From NCBI GenBank assembly GCA_015061615.1, contig SUWE01000011.1, forward strand, positions 1-60,827: a DNA stretch of 60,827 nucleotides, in the 5' to 3' direction. A program made the position numbers and the translations under genes. The notes beneath the pieces were generated by a model. The model worked only from the letters and a program-made list of their open reading frames with translations, was not told the origin of the DNA and did no database searches. The stretch's first letter is position 1; each line of letters opens with the position of its first letter. This stretch comes from Lentisphaerota bacterium (lineage in GTDB: Bacteria > Verrucomicrobiota > Lentisphaeria > Victivallales > Victivallaceae). Of this stretch, positions 1 through 7,620 are shown piece by piece.

Positions 1-2
1 AT

Positions 3-767
3 GATTTGACCTCGGTCAAGAAAAATATAAAAATTCTCGGCACAGGAAAAATTTACGGCACAGATGATGATGGGCAAGATATATTCTATCAGGATGATAA
101 GTATGTCGGAGCATGGAATGTCGTTGACGGTAAGGTTACTGGTTACAAAACCATTATGTCTGTAAACGCTACTACCAATGTCCTCGGACTTGGGGATTTC
201 AACGGTGACGGTGTAACCGATTACCTGCTTCGTTCCACCGCCGGAGACCTCGGATATGTCACTGGTGATGATAACAAATGGCACTATATCAAAGGTCTTG
301 GCACAGAGTGGAAAATCGCCTCTGTCGGCGACCTTGACGGCGATGGATGTGACGATGTGATCGTCCGTCATGATGCCGGATTCACCGGCGCTTACATGAT
401 TGATGAAAACGGAAAAATCACCTGGTCAAGTCTCGATACCCTGAAAAGTGATATGACTATCGTCGGAACCGGAGACTTCAACGGCGACGGTGTGGATGAT
501 GTTCTCTTGCAGAATAAATCCAACGGCTGGGTCGGAGCATGGCTTGTTGAAGACGGTCGTGTTGACTCCTTTATCGGTCTATGCACCAATAAGAACACCA
601 TTGAACAGATCGCGGACTTCAACGGTGACGGTATCGACGATCTCCGTATCCGCACCGACAAAGGCGATATCGGTGTACTTTATGTCAAAGGCGCAGATAC
701 TACTGAATGGAAATATTTCCAGAGTGTCGGTAAAGAATGGGATACCTCGTTTGCTCTGATCTCGTAA
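3..767 (+). CDS. FG-GAP/VCBS repeat protein, C-terminal part (5' end outside window)
   Basis: The gene starts before the window; its frame is open from base 3 and encodes about 254 residues. They consist of FG-GAP-type units with calcium-binding-like loops (DFNGDGVTD, DLDGDGCDD, DFNGDGVDD, DFNGDGIDD) spaced about every 50-60 residues, as in integrin-like beta-propellers. The segment aligns by eye with the C-termini of the giant proteins at 35849-38935 and 39122-44092. Shared blocks include VGAWLVEDG, DGIDDLRIR and a terminal block ending EWDTSFALIS. It is therefore the third member of a local paralogous family, probably a surface or secreted protein. What the missing N-terminal part does cannot be told. 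Two hairpins follow the stop codon, the second a clear terminator. Confidence 0.85.
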   Translation, partial: DLTSVKKNIKILGTGKIYGTDDDGQDIFYQDDKYVGAWNVVDGKVTGYKTIMSVNATTNVLGLGDFNGDGVTDYLLRSTAGDLGYVTGDDNKWHYIKGLGTEWKIASVGDLDGDGCDDVIVRHDAGFTGAYMIDENGKITWSSLDTLKSDMTIVGTGDFNGDGVDDVLLQNKSNGWVGAWLVEDGRVDSFIGLCTNKNTIEQIADFNGDGIDDLRIRTDKGDIGVLYVKGADTTEWKYFQSVGKEWDTSFALIS

Positions 768-800
768 AGAGTGCCGCCATACATGGCGGCGCAAATGCAA

Positions 801-842
801 AAAAAGGGCAGTTGCAATGAATTTATTGCAACTGCCCTTTTT
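801..842. terminator. Bidirectional intrinsic terminator
   Basis: An 18-bp perfect stem (801-818 with 825-842) has A5 at its left edge and T5 at its right edge, so it can end transcription from both sides. It serves the FG-GAP gene (+) and purD (-), which converge here. A separate GC-rich hairpin, GCCGCCAT/ATGGCGGC at 773-790, sits between it and the FG-GAP stop codon. Confidence 0.9.
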
Positions 843-853
843 ATAGGCAATTA

Positions 854-2452
854 TTACTTTTGAGCAGGCTCAACAATCGGAGCTTTTTCAGGAACTCGCG
901 CGTTCTTCTCCAAATCGCGCTTGGCGAACATTGAGACCACCATCATCATGATCGCAAGAATGGCAAACGTTCCGAAACAGATACGGGCACTGAATTTCTT
1001 TTTACCGATAAGCAGCAGACAGCGCAAAATAAGATACGCTGAAATAACCGCTTTGGCGATGATGAATTTAGTGGAACATAATTCATTGAAGAAAGGCTGT
1101 ACCCATGCGGCGCAAATCACGACAAGGATAATGAGCCAACGGAGAGCTTTCTCTTTTTTCATCGGCAGGGAGTTTCTCATCAACGCCTTGCGGGCGATAT
1201 CCTTGCGGTAGAACATGCCGTCGAAGTTGATCTGTCCGACACCGTAATAAGCGTGACGGATCGCCTGAACAATGTTGCTGCCGATGGCGCTGACACCAAG
1301 CACACGGCCGCCATCGGTAACGATATTGTCACCGCGTTTGGCAGTTCCGCAATGGAAGACGACCACTCCGGTTTCAGCGGCACGGTCAAGTCCGGTAATG
1401 ACTTTGCCTTTTTCGTAATCACCGGGATAGCCGCCGGAAGCCATAACAACGGAAATGGCAGTATCTTTGCTCCATTTAAGTTCAGCTTCATCAAGTCTGC
1501 CGTCAACGGTCTTATCCAGAACATCGTACCAGTCGCCCTGGAAACGGCGCATAACCGGCTGAATTTCGGGATCACCGAAACGGACATTAAATTCCAGAAC
1601 TTTGGGTCTGCCTTCGTAAATCATGATCCCGCAGAAAATAACGCCGCGGAAATAGAGATTCTCTTTGTTGATACCTTCAAGGAAGGGTTTGAGAATTTCT
1701 TCTTCGATGATCGCTTCGACCTCTTTGGTCACCACCGGAGCGGGGGAATAAGCTCCCATTCCGCCGGTATTGGGACCGCGGTCATTGTCATAAATGCGTT
1801 TGTGATCCTGAGAGGAGACCATCTGGACGATGGTTTTACCGTCGGTCAGCGCCAGAACACTGGCTTCTTCACCCAGAAGCATCTCTTCGATAACGACTTT
1901 GGTTCCGGCGGCACCGAAAGCACCGTCAAAACACTCTTTGACAAAATCTTTGGCACCGGTGCAGTTTTCCGCGACCAGCACGCCTTTTCCGGCGGCAAGA
2001 CCGTCAGCTTTGACAACGATACCTTTGGCACCTGCGGCAAACTGGGCTTCGATATATTCACAGGCGGCGGCGGGATCTTCAAAAGTTTCAGACGCCGCAG
2101 TGGGAATACCGTATTTCACCATGAATTTTTTGGCGAAATCTTTGCTGCCTTCGAGCTGGGCGGCGATCTTATCAGGACCGAAAATTTTCAATCCTTTTCC
2201 TTTAAAAACATCGACGATACCGGCACAAAGCGGAGCTTCTGGACCGACGACAGTCAAATCGATCTTCTCTTTGACGGCAAACTCCGCCAGTTTTTCCAGC
2301 TGATCGACTTTGATATTCACGCACTCCGCATCTGCGGCGATACCGGCATTACCGGGGGCGCAGAAAACTTTTTTGACCTGCGGACTCTGTTTCAACTGCC
2401 AGACAAGGGCGTGTTCACGGCCGCCGGAACCGATTACCAATACTTTTTTCAT
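854..2452 (-). CDS. purD: Phosphoribosylamine-glycine ligase with a C-terminal membrane tail
   Basis: PurD (GAR synthetase) joins glycine to phosphoribosylamine in purine synthesis. The start at 2452 follows a GGAGA ribosome-binding site and gives the family N-terminus MKKVLVIGSGGREHAL. The ATP-grasp core is seen in VVKADGLAAGKGV, GPNTGGMGAYSP and LEFNVRFGDPE. Residues 1-424 match a complete PurD of normal length, ending at YRKDIARKAL. The frame then continues for 108 further residues containing three hydrophobic segments (near LIILVVICAAW, AVISAYLILRCLLL and AILAIMMMVVSM) and a charged, proline-containing end. This would make the enzyme membrane-attached, unless the tail is translated separately from an internal ATG at 1180, which has AAGG a few bases upstream. 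The longer upstream reading frame has no support. Confidence 0.95.
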   Translation of the reverse strand: MKKVLVIGSGGREHALVWQLKQSPQVKKVFCAPGNAGIAADAECVNIKVDQLEKLAEFAVKEKIDLTVVGPEAPLCAGIVDVFKGKGLKIFGPDKIAAQLEGSKDFAKKFMVKYGIPTAASETFEDPAAACEYIEAQFAAGAKGIVVKADGLAAGKGVLVAENCTGAKDFVKECFDGAFGAAGTKVVIEEMLLGEEASVLALTDGKTIVQMVSSQDHKRIYDNDRGPNTGGMGAYSPAPVVTKEVEAIIEEEILKPFLEGINKENLYFRGVIFCGIMIYEGRPKVLEFNVRFGDPEIQPVMRRFQGDWYDVLDKTVDGRLDEAELKWSKDTAISVVMASGGYPGDYEKGKVITGLDRAAETGVVVFHCGTAKRGDNIVTDGGRVLGVSAIGSNIVQAIRHAYYGVGQINFDGMFYRKDIARKALMRNSLPMKKEKALRWLIILVVICAAWVQPFFNELCSTKFIIAKAVISAYLILRCLLLIGKKKFSARICFGTFAILAIMMMVVSMFAKRDLEKNARVPEKAPIVEPAQK

Positions 2453-2500
2453 TTGATTCTCCATTGAGTGTTCAGTACAAAATATACATGCCATCCATAA

Positions 2501-2529
2501 AAGATAACCCGTATATGCGAAATATTCAA
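2501..2529 (-). promoter_or_regulatory. Promoter of purD
   Basis: On the minus strand TTGAAT (2524-2529) and TATCTT (2501-2506) are 17 bases apart. Predicted transcription would start near 2494, about 42 bases before the purD start codon. Confidence 0.55.
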
Positions 2530-2689
2530 GAGAAAATTGCAAAACGATCGAAAAAAGAAGTTGAAAAATCACATTCTCCGGCTGAGACGCGACGGATGAA
2601 ACAATGCCGCCTCTGCCGCATTCCGGATATGTTCCGGCTGCAAAATCAGAGAAAAAAAAGTTTTTTTTGATTTTTTTGCAGATTTTGAT

Positions 2690-2718
2690 TTGACATACAC
2701 GCAAAGTGACCTTATAGT
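2690..2718 (+). promoter_or_regulatory. Strong promoter of the RAM-domain gene
   Basis: TTGACA (2690-2695), a 17-base spacer and TATAGT (2713-2718) form a near-consensus sigma-70-type promoter. It leaves a leader of about 70 bases before the gene at 2797. Confidence 0.8.
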
Positions 2719-2796
2719 GTGTACAGGTCATCCTGAATGTAACAGTTCGGGTGCAGAAAAACATGGAAAACTTTAAGAAAAGGAGAAAGCATTCCC

Positions 2797-3069
2797 ATGG
2801 TTACAGGTATTGTTCTGGTCAGTGTCGAGCGTTCCATGATCAACGACGTGATTAACGGTCTCATGAAACTTCAGGGTGTCAGCGAAGTTTATTCTGTCGC
2901 CGGCGAATATGACCTTGTTGCAATGATCCGTGTTGCGGACAACGCTGAACTTGCTGAAATCATCGCTACAAGAATGACCCGTGACATCGACGGTATCCTT
3001 CATACCAAGACCCTCGTCACTCTCAATGCTTACAGCAAAATCGATCTGGAAAAGGTGTTCGTCGGCTGA
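2797..3069 (+). CDS. Stand-alone Lrp/AsnC ligand-binding (RAM) domain protein
   Basis: The 90-residue product matches only the C-terminal ligand-binding/oligomerisation domain of Lrp/AsnC regulators. Visible matches are GIVLVSVERS at the first strand, VYSVAGEYDLVAMIRV in the middle and GILHTKTLVTLN near the end. There is no helix-turn-helix. Such single-domain RAM proteins are known to form rings that bind amino acids and may modulate full-length partners; that role here is inference. The start is fixed by AGGAG at 2781-2785. It is monocistronic, with a near-consensus promoter before it and a hairpin after it, which suggests high expression. Confidence 0.85.
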   Translation: MVTGIVLVSVERSMINDVINGLMKLQGVSEVYSVAGEYDLVAMIRVADNAELAEIIATRMTRDIDGILHTKTLVTLNAYSKIDLEKVFVG

Positions 3070-3093
3070 CCCCGCTGGATGCTTTCATAAAAT

Positions 3094-3127
3094 ATCGGGA
3101 ATCTGTTTTATCAGGTTCCCGATTTCT
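3094..3127 (+). terminator. Probable intrinsic terminator after the RAM gene
   Basis: ATCGGGAA (3094-3101) pairs with TTCCCGAT (3116-3123), followed by a short TTCT. The T-run is weak, so some readthrough into the lipoprotein-mur operon is likely; no separate promoter was seen for that operon. Confidence 0.55.
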
Positions 3128-3143
3128 AAGGGAACTCTTTTTA

Positions 3144-3731
3144 ATGCGTTATATCAAACTTTTTACGGCTCTTATCGCTGGAATCATTTTTGCAGGCTGT
3201 GCCGAACCTGTCATTTTCTCCGAAGTTTTCCAGCAGAACAAGGAACAGAAAATTTACACCGCATACAACCTCTGGTATACCGATGCGGCTGATATGAATA
3301 CGTTGAATATCCAGCAGGGCTCCTTCATCCCCGCCGGAACTGAAATCGAACCGGTATCGACTTCAAGCTGGTCAAACCGCATCAACTTCAAAGTCGTACC
3401 GACCGGAAAACTCCACTCTATAAAATTTTCTCAGGCGGAACGTCTCTGCACCATGCGCGAATTTATCAGCTACACCTTCACTACGACTCCGAAAGAGGAA
3501 CTTTTCAAAGATCTGCCGGATAATGTCAGAGAACGCGTCATCCGCGGACAGGTCGTTCCGGGAATGAACCAGAAAGCGGTCATGCTTGCTTACGGTCCGC
3601 CGCCGGCATGCCGTACCCCCGATCTCAAACTCGGAACATGGATCTACTGGCGCACACCGGAAGATGCCATCCGTCTTGTATTCCGCGGCGATAAAGTCCG
3701 CACGATCCTCAACGTCGGGCAGGAACGGTAA
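3144..3731 (+). CDS. Lipoprotein with a SmpA/BamE-like C-terminal segment
   Basis: The 195-residue protein begins with a lipoprotein signal peptide: basic N-terminus, hydrophobic core, then a lipobox ending IFAGC with Cys19 as the predicted lipidated residue. The C-terminal third contains RGQVVPGMNQKAVMLAYGPP, a pattern like the 'GMxxxxVxxxxGxP' of SmpA/BamE-like small outer-membrane lipoproteins; this resemblance is by eye only. The start follows AAGGGA at 3128-3133. Its stop codon overlaps the murF start by one base (TAATG), so it is the first gene of a tightly coupled five-gene run. Function unknown; an envelope role fits the company it keeps. Confidence 0.75.
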   Translation: MRYIKLFTALIAGIIFAGCAEPVIFSEVFQQNKEQKIYTAYNLWYTDAADMNTLNIQQGSFIPAGTEIEPVSTSSWSNRINFKVVPTGKLHSIKFSQAERLCTMREFISYTFTTTPKEELFKDLPDNVRERVIRGQVVPGMNQKAVMLAYGPPPACRTPDLKLGTWIYWRTPEDAIRLVFRGDKVRTILNVGQER

Positions 3732-5095
3732 TGACTGCCCTGTTTTCTCCGCAGGAACTTTCTGAAATCACCGGCGGTGTCTGGCTCGTCAAGGCGCCGG
3801 ACTCCGCCGCTTTTTCCATCACCACCGACACCCGCACCGATAACCGGGGAAAGATTTTTTTCGCCCTTGCCGGTGAGCGTTTCGATGCCCATGATTTTCT
3901 TGCGCAGGCAGTTGATTCCGGTTGTGCCGCGCTCTGTATCTGCAAGAAAAAAATATCCGGCATTCCGGCGGGCATTCCGGCTCTGGCGGTGAAAGATACC
4001 TTGCTTGCCATGCAGGCATGTGCCGCGTATCACCGCCGCCGCTTTCCGGAACTTACCCTGTTCAATGTCACCGGCAGTGTCGGCAAAACCAGTGTAAAAG
4101 AGATGCTCCGTGCCATTTGCATCCAAACTGCCGGCAGTGAGCATGTCCTTGCAACCGAAGGCAATACCAACAATCAAATCGGCGTGGCACAAAATCTTTT
4201 GAAACTTACGGAACTTCACCGTTACGCGGTCATCGAAGCCGGAACAAGTTCTCACGGAGAAATTTCCCCGTTATCCGCAATGTCGCTCCCCTGCGGAGCT
4301 GTCGTCAATTCAATCGCCCCCTGCCACCTTAAAAATCTCGTTGATCTTGATGGCGTGGCTCGGGAAAAAGGGTGTATATTCTCACACCTTGCCGCAGACG
4401 GTATTGCAGTGTTTCCCGCGGAAACCGCAGGTAAATCCATTCTGCAATCAGCCGCAAAAAATCACAAATGCGTCACCTTCGGCATGGATGGCAAAGGTGA
4501 TATCAGTGCAGAATTTATTTCTGGCGAACTGGATAACAGCACCTTTACCCTCACCTTTCCCGGCGGAAAAAAATTCACCGTCAACTGGCATCTTACCGGC
4601 AGGCACAATGCACTCAATGCCGCCGGAGCCGCCGCGCTGGCATACTCCTGCGGAATATCTCCGGAACTGATTTGTGCCGGATTGAAAAACACGACCCTGC
4701 CCGGTATGCGGATGAAAAAAAGCGTTATCAACGGGGTAACGTATTTCAATGATGCGTATAATGCCAATCCGGCAAGCATGAAAGCCTCGGTGGAACTTTT
4801 GTCTCAGGTGAAGTTTTCCGGCAGACTCTTTCTTATGCTCGGCGGAATGCGCGAACTCGGAAACATTTCCGCCACTGCCCACAAAGAGTTGCTGGATACG
4901 GTAAAAAAACTGCTCCCCGATGCCCGTGTGCTTACCGTCGGTGCGGAGTTTGAAGGTATATCAAGTGATCACTACCCCTCTCCGGAAGCCGCCGGAAGCG
5001 CCCTGCAAGCGCTTTTGCAGGCGGGTGACACCGTCTTTGCCAAAGGGTCACGGGGCAACTGCGTCGAAAAAACCCTGCCGCCGGAGGCACGCTGA
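3731..5095 (+). CDS. murF: UDP-MurNAc-tripeptide--D-alanyl-D-alanine ligase
   Basis: MurF adds D-Ala-D-Ala to the UDP-MurNAc tripeptide in the cytoplasm, the last soluble step of peptidoglycan precursor synthesis. The 454-residue product has the Mur-ligase P-loop VTGSVGKTS at about 113-121, the central EAGTSSHGEIS block, HNALNAAGAAA at about 295 and FNDAYNANPASM in the C-terminal domain, and is of normal length. The start overlaps the preceding lipoprotein stop codon, and murE begins directly after its stop. The order murF then murE is the reverse of the common dcw order, and no other division or cell-wall genes are present. Confidence 0.95.
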   Translation: MTALFSPQELSEITGGVWLVKAPDSAAFSITTDTRTDNRGKIFFALAGERFDAHDFLAQAVDSGCAALCICKKKISGIPAGIPALAVKDTLLAMQACAAYHRRRFPELTLFNVTGSVGKTSVKEMLRAICIQTAGSEHVLATEGNTNNQIGVAQNLLKLTELHRYAVIEAGTSSHGEISPLSAMSLPCGAVVNSIAPCHLKNLVDLDGVAREKGCIFSHLAADGIAVFPAETAGKSILQSAAKNHKCVTFGMDGKGDISAEFISGELDNSTFTLTFPGGKKFTVNWHLTGRHNALNAAGAAALAYSCGISPELICAGLKNTTLPGMRMKKSVINGVTYFNDAYNANPASMKASVELLSQVKFSGRLFLMLGGMRELGNISATAHKELLDTVKKLLPDARVLTVGAEFEGISSDHYPSPEAAGSALQALLQAGDTVFAKGSRGNCVEKTLPPEAR

Positions 5096-6577
5096 ATGAA
5101 TATAACTCCCGAAGCGCTTTTCGGAGAACTTCTCCTTGAAACCCACGGCACTGTGGAGTATCTGCCTGATGCGCCGATCGTTGCCGACTCCCGTCAGCTT
5201 GCTGCCGGAGTGATTTTTGTTGCCGTTGCCGGAACAAAATTTGACAGTCATACTTTTATTACCGATGCGGTATCTGCCGGTGCGGCGGCGGTGATACACA
5301 CGGCGGAACTTGACTCCTACCCGGAACATGTGCTTTTCTGCCGGGTTTCCGACAGCCGTGCGGCGCTCTCACTTCTCTGGCGTTACCGGAATGATTCTCC
5401 GGATGAAAAACTCTCTGTCTACGGCATAACCGGAACCAACGGCAAAACGACCTCCGCCTATTTGCTCCGCCATCTGCTCAACCATGCGCAGATGCCCTGC
5501 GGACTGGTATCAACAGTGGAGTTCAACGACGGGAAAACCGCGATTGCGCCGACCCATACGACACCCGACCCGCAAACGCTCTTTCCCCTGTTACGGATAA
5601 TGAAGGAAAACGGCTTGCAGGCGGCGGCGATGGAGCTTTCCAGTCACTCTCTGGCACAAAAACGCCTTGCCGGATTGAAACTCAACGGAGCGGTCTTCAC
5701 CAATCTCACCGGAGATCATCTCGACTTTCACGGTGATATGGAAAATTATTATCAGGCAAAAAAACTTCTGTTCACCGATTACATCAAAAACGGCGGTATC
5801 GCCGCAATAAATATCGATACTGCTTCCGGAGTGCGTCTGGCACGTGAACTTGCCAATGAGCGCCCCGATTTGAAACTACCGACCTTCGGCAGGTCGGAAA
5901 ATTCCGGTTGGCGCATATCTGAAAGTTCAAGCGACATCAACGGCTGTTCCTTCGTTTTAAGCAATGCACTTCAGGCATTTCAGGTGAATTTTCCCCTGCC
6001 CGGAGAGTACAATATCAGCAACCTTGCCGGAGTGTTGACTCTGCTTCTCTGTGACGGTGTGACTCCGGCGGCGATAGATGCCGGTTTAAGTACGCCGTTT
6101 GCGGTTCCGGGACGGCTGGAAAAACTTACTGCCCCTAACGGAGCGAACTTCTTTGTCGATTACGCGCATACCGATGATGCCCTGAGCAACGTTTTAGCCA
6201 CATTGAAAAAAGTTGCTCCGGGCAAAGTGATCGCCCTTTTCGGTGCCGGGGGCGACCGCGATAAAAGTAAACGTCCGCGCATGGGCAAGGCGGCATCTGC
6301 CATTGCCGATATGCTCATCATCACCAGTGACAATCCCCGCAGTGAAGAACCGCTGGAAATCATGGCTGAAATCGCGTCCGGTATTCCGGAAGATCATCCT
6401 TTTGAGGCGATCGTTGACCGGCGCGCCGCTCTGCGCCGTGCGGTAGAGATCGCCGATACGGGCGACATTGTCCTTGTTGCCGGCAAAGGACACGAAAATT
6501 ATCAGGAAATCAAAGGTGTCAAACACCATTTTGATGACCGCGAAGAGTTGCGGCAGATTTTTCAGGAGCTTTTATGA
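5096..6577 (+). CDS. murE: UDP-MurNAc-L-Ala-D-Glu--meso-diaminopimelate ligase
   Basis: MurE adds the third residue of the peptidoglycan stem peptide. The 493-residue product has the P-loop GITGTNGKTT at about 110-119, the ELSSHSL and FTNLTGDHLDFHG blocks of the Mur-ligase central domain, and TSDNPRSEEP in the C-terminal domain. DNPR is the established signature of enzymes that select meso-diaminopimelate rather than lysine, so a Gram-negative type A1gamma wall is expected. Its first codon directly follows the murF stop codon, and its stop overlaps the next start (ATGA), showing translational coupling through the operon. Confidence 0.96.
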   Translation: MNITPEALFGELLLETHGTVEYLPDAPIVADSRQLAAGVIFVAVAGTKFDSHTFITDAVSAGAAAVIHTAELDSYPEHVLFCRVSDSRAALSLLWRYRNDSPDEKLSVYGITGTNGKTTSAYLLRHLLNHAQMPCGLVSTVEFNDGKTAIAPTHTTPDPQTLFPLLRIMKENGLQAAAMELSSHSLAQKRLAGLKLNGAVFTNLTGDHLDFHGDMENYYQAKKLLFTDYIKNGGIAAINIDTASGVRLARELANERPDLKLPTFGRSENSGWRISESSSDINGCSFVLSNALQAFQVNFPLPGEYNISNLAGVLTLLLCDGVTPAAIDAGLSTPFAVPGRLEKLTAPNGANFFVDYAHTDDALSNVLATLKKVAPGKVIALFGAGGDRDKSKRPRMGKAASAIADMLIITSDNPRSEEPLEIMAEIASGIPEDHPFEAIVDRRAALRRAVEIADTGDIVLVAGKGHENYQEIKGVKHHFDDREELRQIFQELL

Positions 6578-7620
6578 ACAGCATTTGGGATTTTATCGGC
6601 AGATTTTATTCACCGCAGGATTATGCCGCTCTTGATGCCCAACGGCAGCGGTGGAAATCTTCCCGCCCGCTGGCAGGAGCAAAAATCCTCGACGGCACAC
6701 CAATTTTCCGCAATACACTTGTCAAATACGCCGTTCTGCTTGATGCCGGAGCCGACTTGACCATATCCGCAGGGAAAAATATCCCCTGTGATCCGGAAAT
6801 CGTCAAACTTGCTCCGGAATTCGGTATCAGAGTCGCTGATGAAACTGCCCTCAAAGAAAAATTCGATGCCGTCGCTGACTGTGCCGGCAGGCATATATCT
6901 GTGGATTCGCGCTGCGGTTACGCTGAACTTACCCGTTCCGGCCTGGAGTATTACAAAAACTCCCCTGCCCCGGTATATTCGGTCGATTCCGGTATTTTGA
7001 AACGTTTTGAAACCACACTCGGTACCGGAGAAAGTTTTGTCCGTGCAATGAAATACCTCGGTCACAACGATTTTTCCGGAAAAAAAATCATCGTTTTCGG
7101 CGGCGGCAAAGTCGGCAGAGGCAGTGCATATTTTTCCGCCCTCGCCGGAGCAAGGGTCTTCATTGCCGATATCAATACCGTAACTCCGCCGCCCGGCGTG
7201 GAATTTGTCGCTGCCAGAGACACTCAAAAAGTAGAAGAAATTATAAACACCTCATGGTGCGCAGTTTCCGCAACCGGACTTGCCGGAGCGCTTGCAGAAT
7301 ATGTTCCGGCACTGAAAGCCGCAGATATCCTCATTGCCAATATGGGGGTGGAAGATGAGTTCGGGGAGGAGCTGGAAAGTTCCCGCGTCCTCAACAACAA
7401 ACTTCCTTTGAACTTCATCCTTGAAGAACCGACGGAAATACGATACATCGATCCCAGCATGGCGTTGAGCAACGCGGCACTTTTGAAACTGCTTGAGGGC
7501 AAAGCTGCCGCAGGAATAAATCTCCCGGAAAAAGAGTTTGAAATGGAAATCATTGCCGATATGCGCAATGCCGGAGTGATGAACAGTGAAATCGATCTGA
7601 TCTTGAAGGAGTCTTTATGA
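6574..7620 (+). CDS. Short S-adenosylhomocysteine hydrolase-like protein
   Basis: The 348-residue protein has the layout of adenosylhomocysteinase but lacks about 80-130 residues of the usual 430-480. The N-terminal part shows PLAGAKILDGTP followed by GADLTISAGKN. SVDSGILKRFETTLGTGES at about 137-155 corresponds to the family block containing the conserved S-x-x-K...G-x-x-ES. VFGGGKVGRGSA at about 174-185 is the NAD-binding loop, and VSATG corresponds to the family's TTTGN. The usual C-terminal Tyr-rich tail is missing. It overlaps murE by four bases and the following SAH/MTA deaminase likewise. An AHCY homologue next to such a deaminase recalls the archaeal route in which SAH is first deaminated and S-inosylhomocysteine is then hydrolysed; that is the inferred role. 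Confidence 0.7.
   Translation: MNSIWDFIGRFYSPQDYAALDAQRQRWKSSRPLAGAKILDGTPIFRNTLVKYAVLLDAGADLTISAGKNIPCDPEIVKLAPEFGIRVADETALKEKFDAVADCAGRHISVDSRCGYAELTRSGLEYYKNSPAPVYSVDSGILKRFETTLGTGESFVRAMKYLGHNDFSGKKIIVFGGGKVGRGSAYFSALAGARVFIADINTVTPPPGVEFVAARDTQKVEEIINTSWCAVSATGLAGALAEYVPALKAADILIANMGVEDEFGEELESSRVLNNKLPLNFILEEPTEIRYIDPSMALSNAALLKLLEGKAAAGINLPEKEFEMEIIADMRNAGVMNSEIDLILKESL

Larger units (their letters stand above)
2453..2796. other. Divergent promoter region between purD and the RAM-domain gene
   Basis: This 344-bp stretch has no gene. It holds a purD promoter near its left end and a strong rightward promoter near its right end, each listed separately. Between them, 2530-2689 contains only T- and A-rich DNA with no clear hairpin or convincing reading frame. 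Confidence 0.6.

Noticed and set aside
1253..2467. 404-residue open frame opposite purD
   Set aside because: It is a shadow of purD on the other strand: no ribosome-binding site and a repetitive Phe/Gly/Asp composition typical of antisense frames over GC-biased codons.
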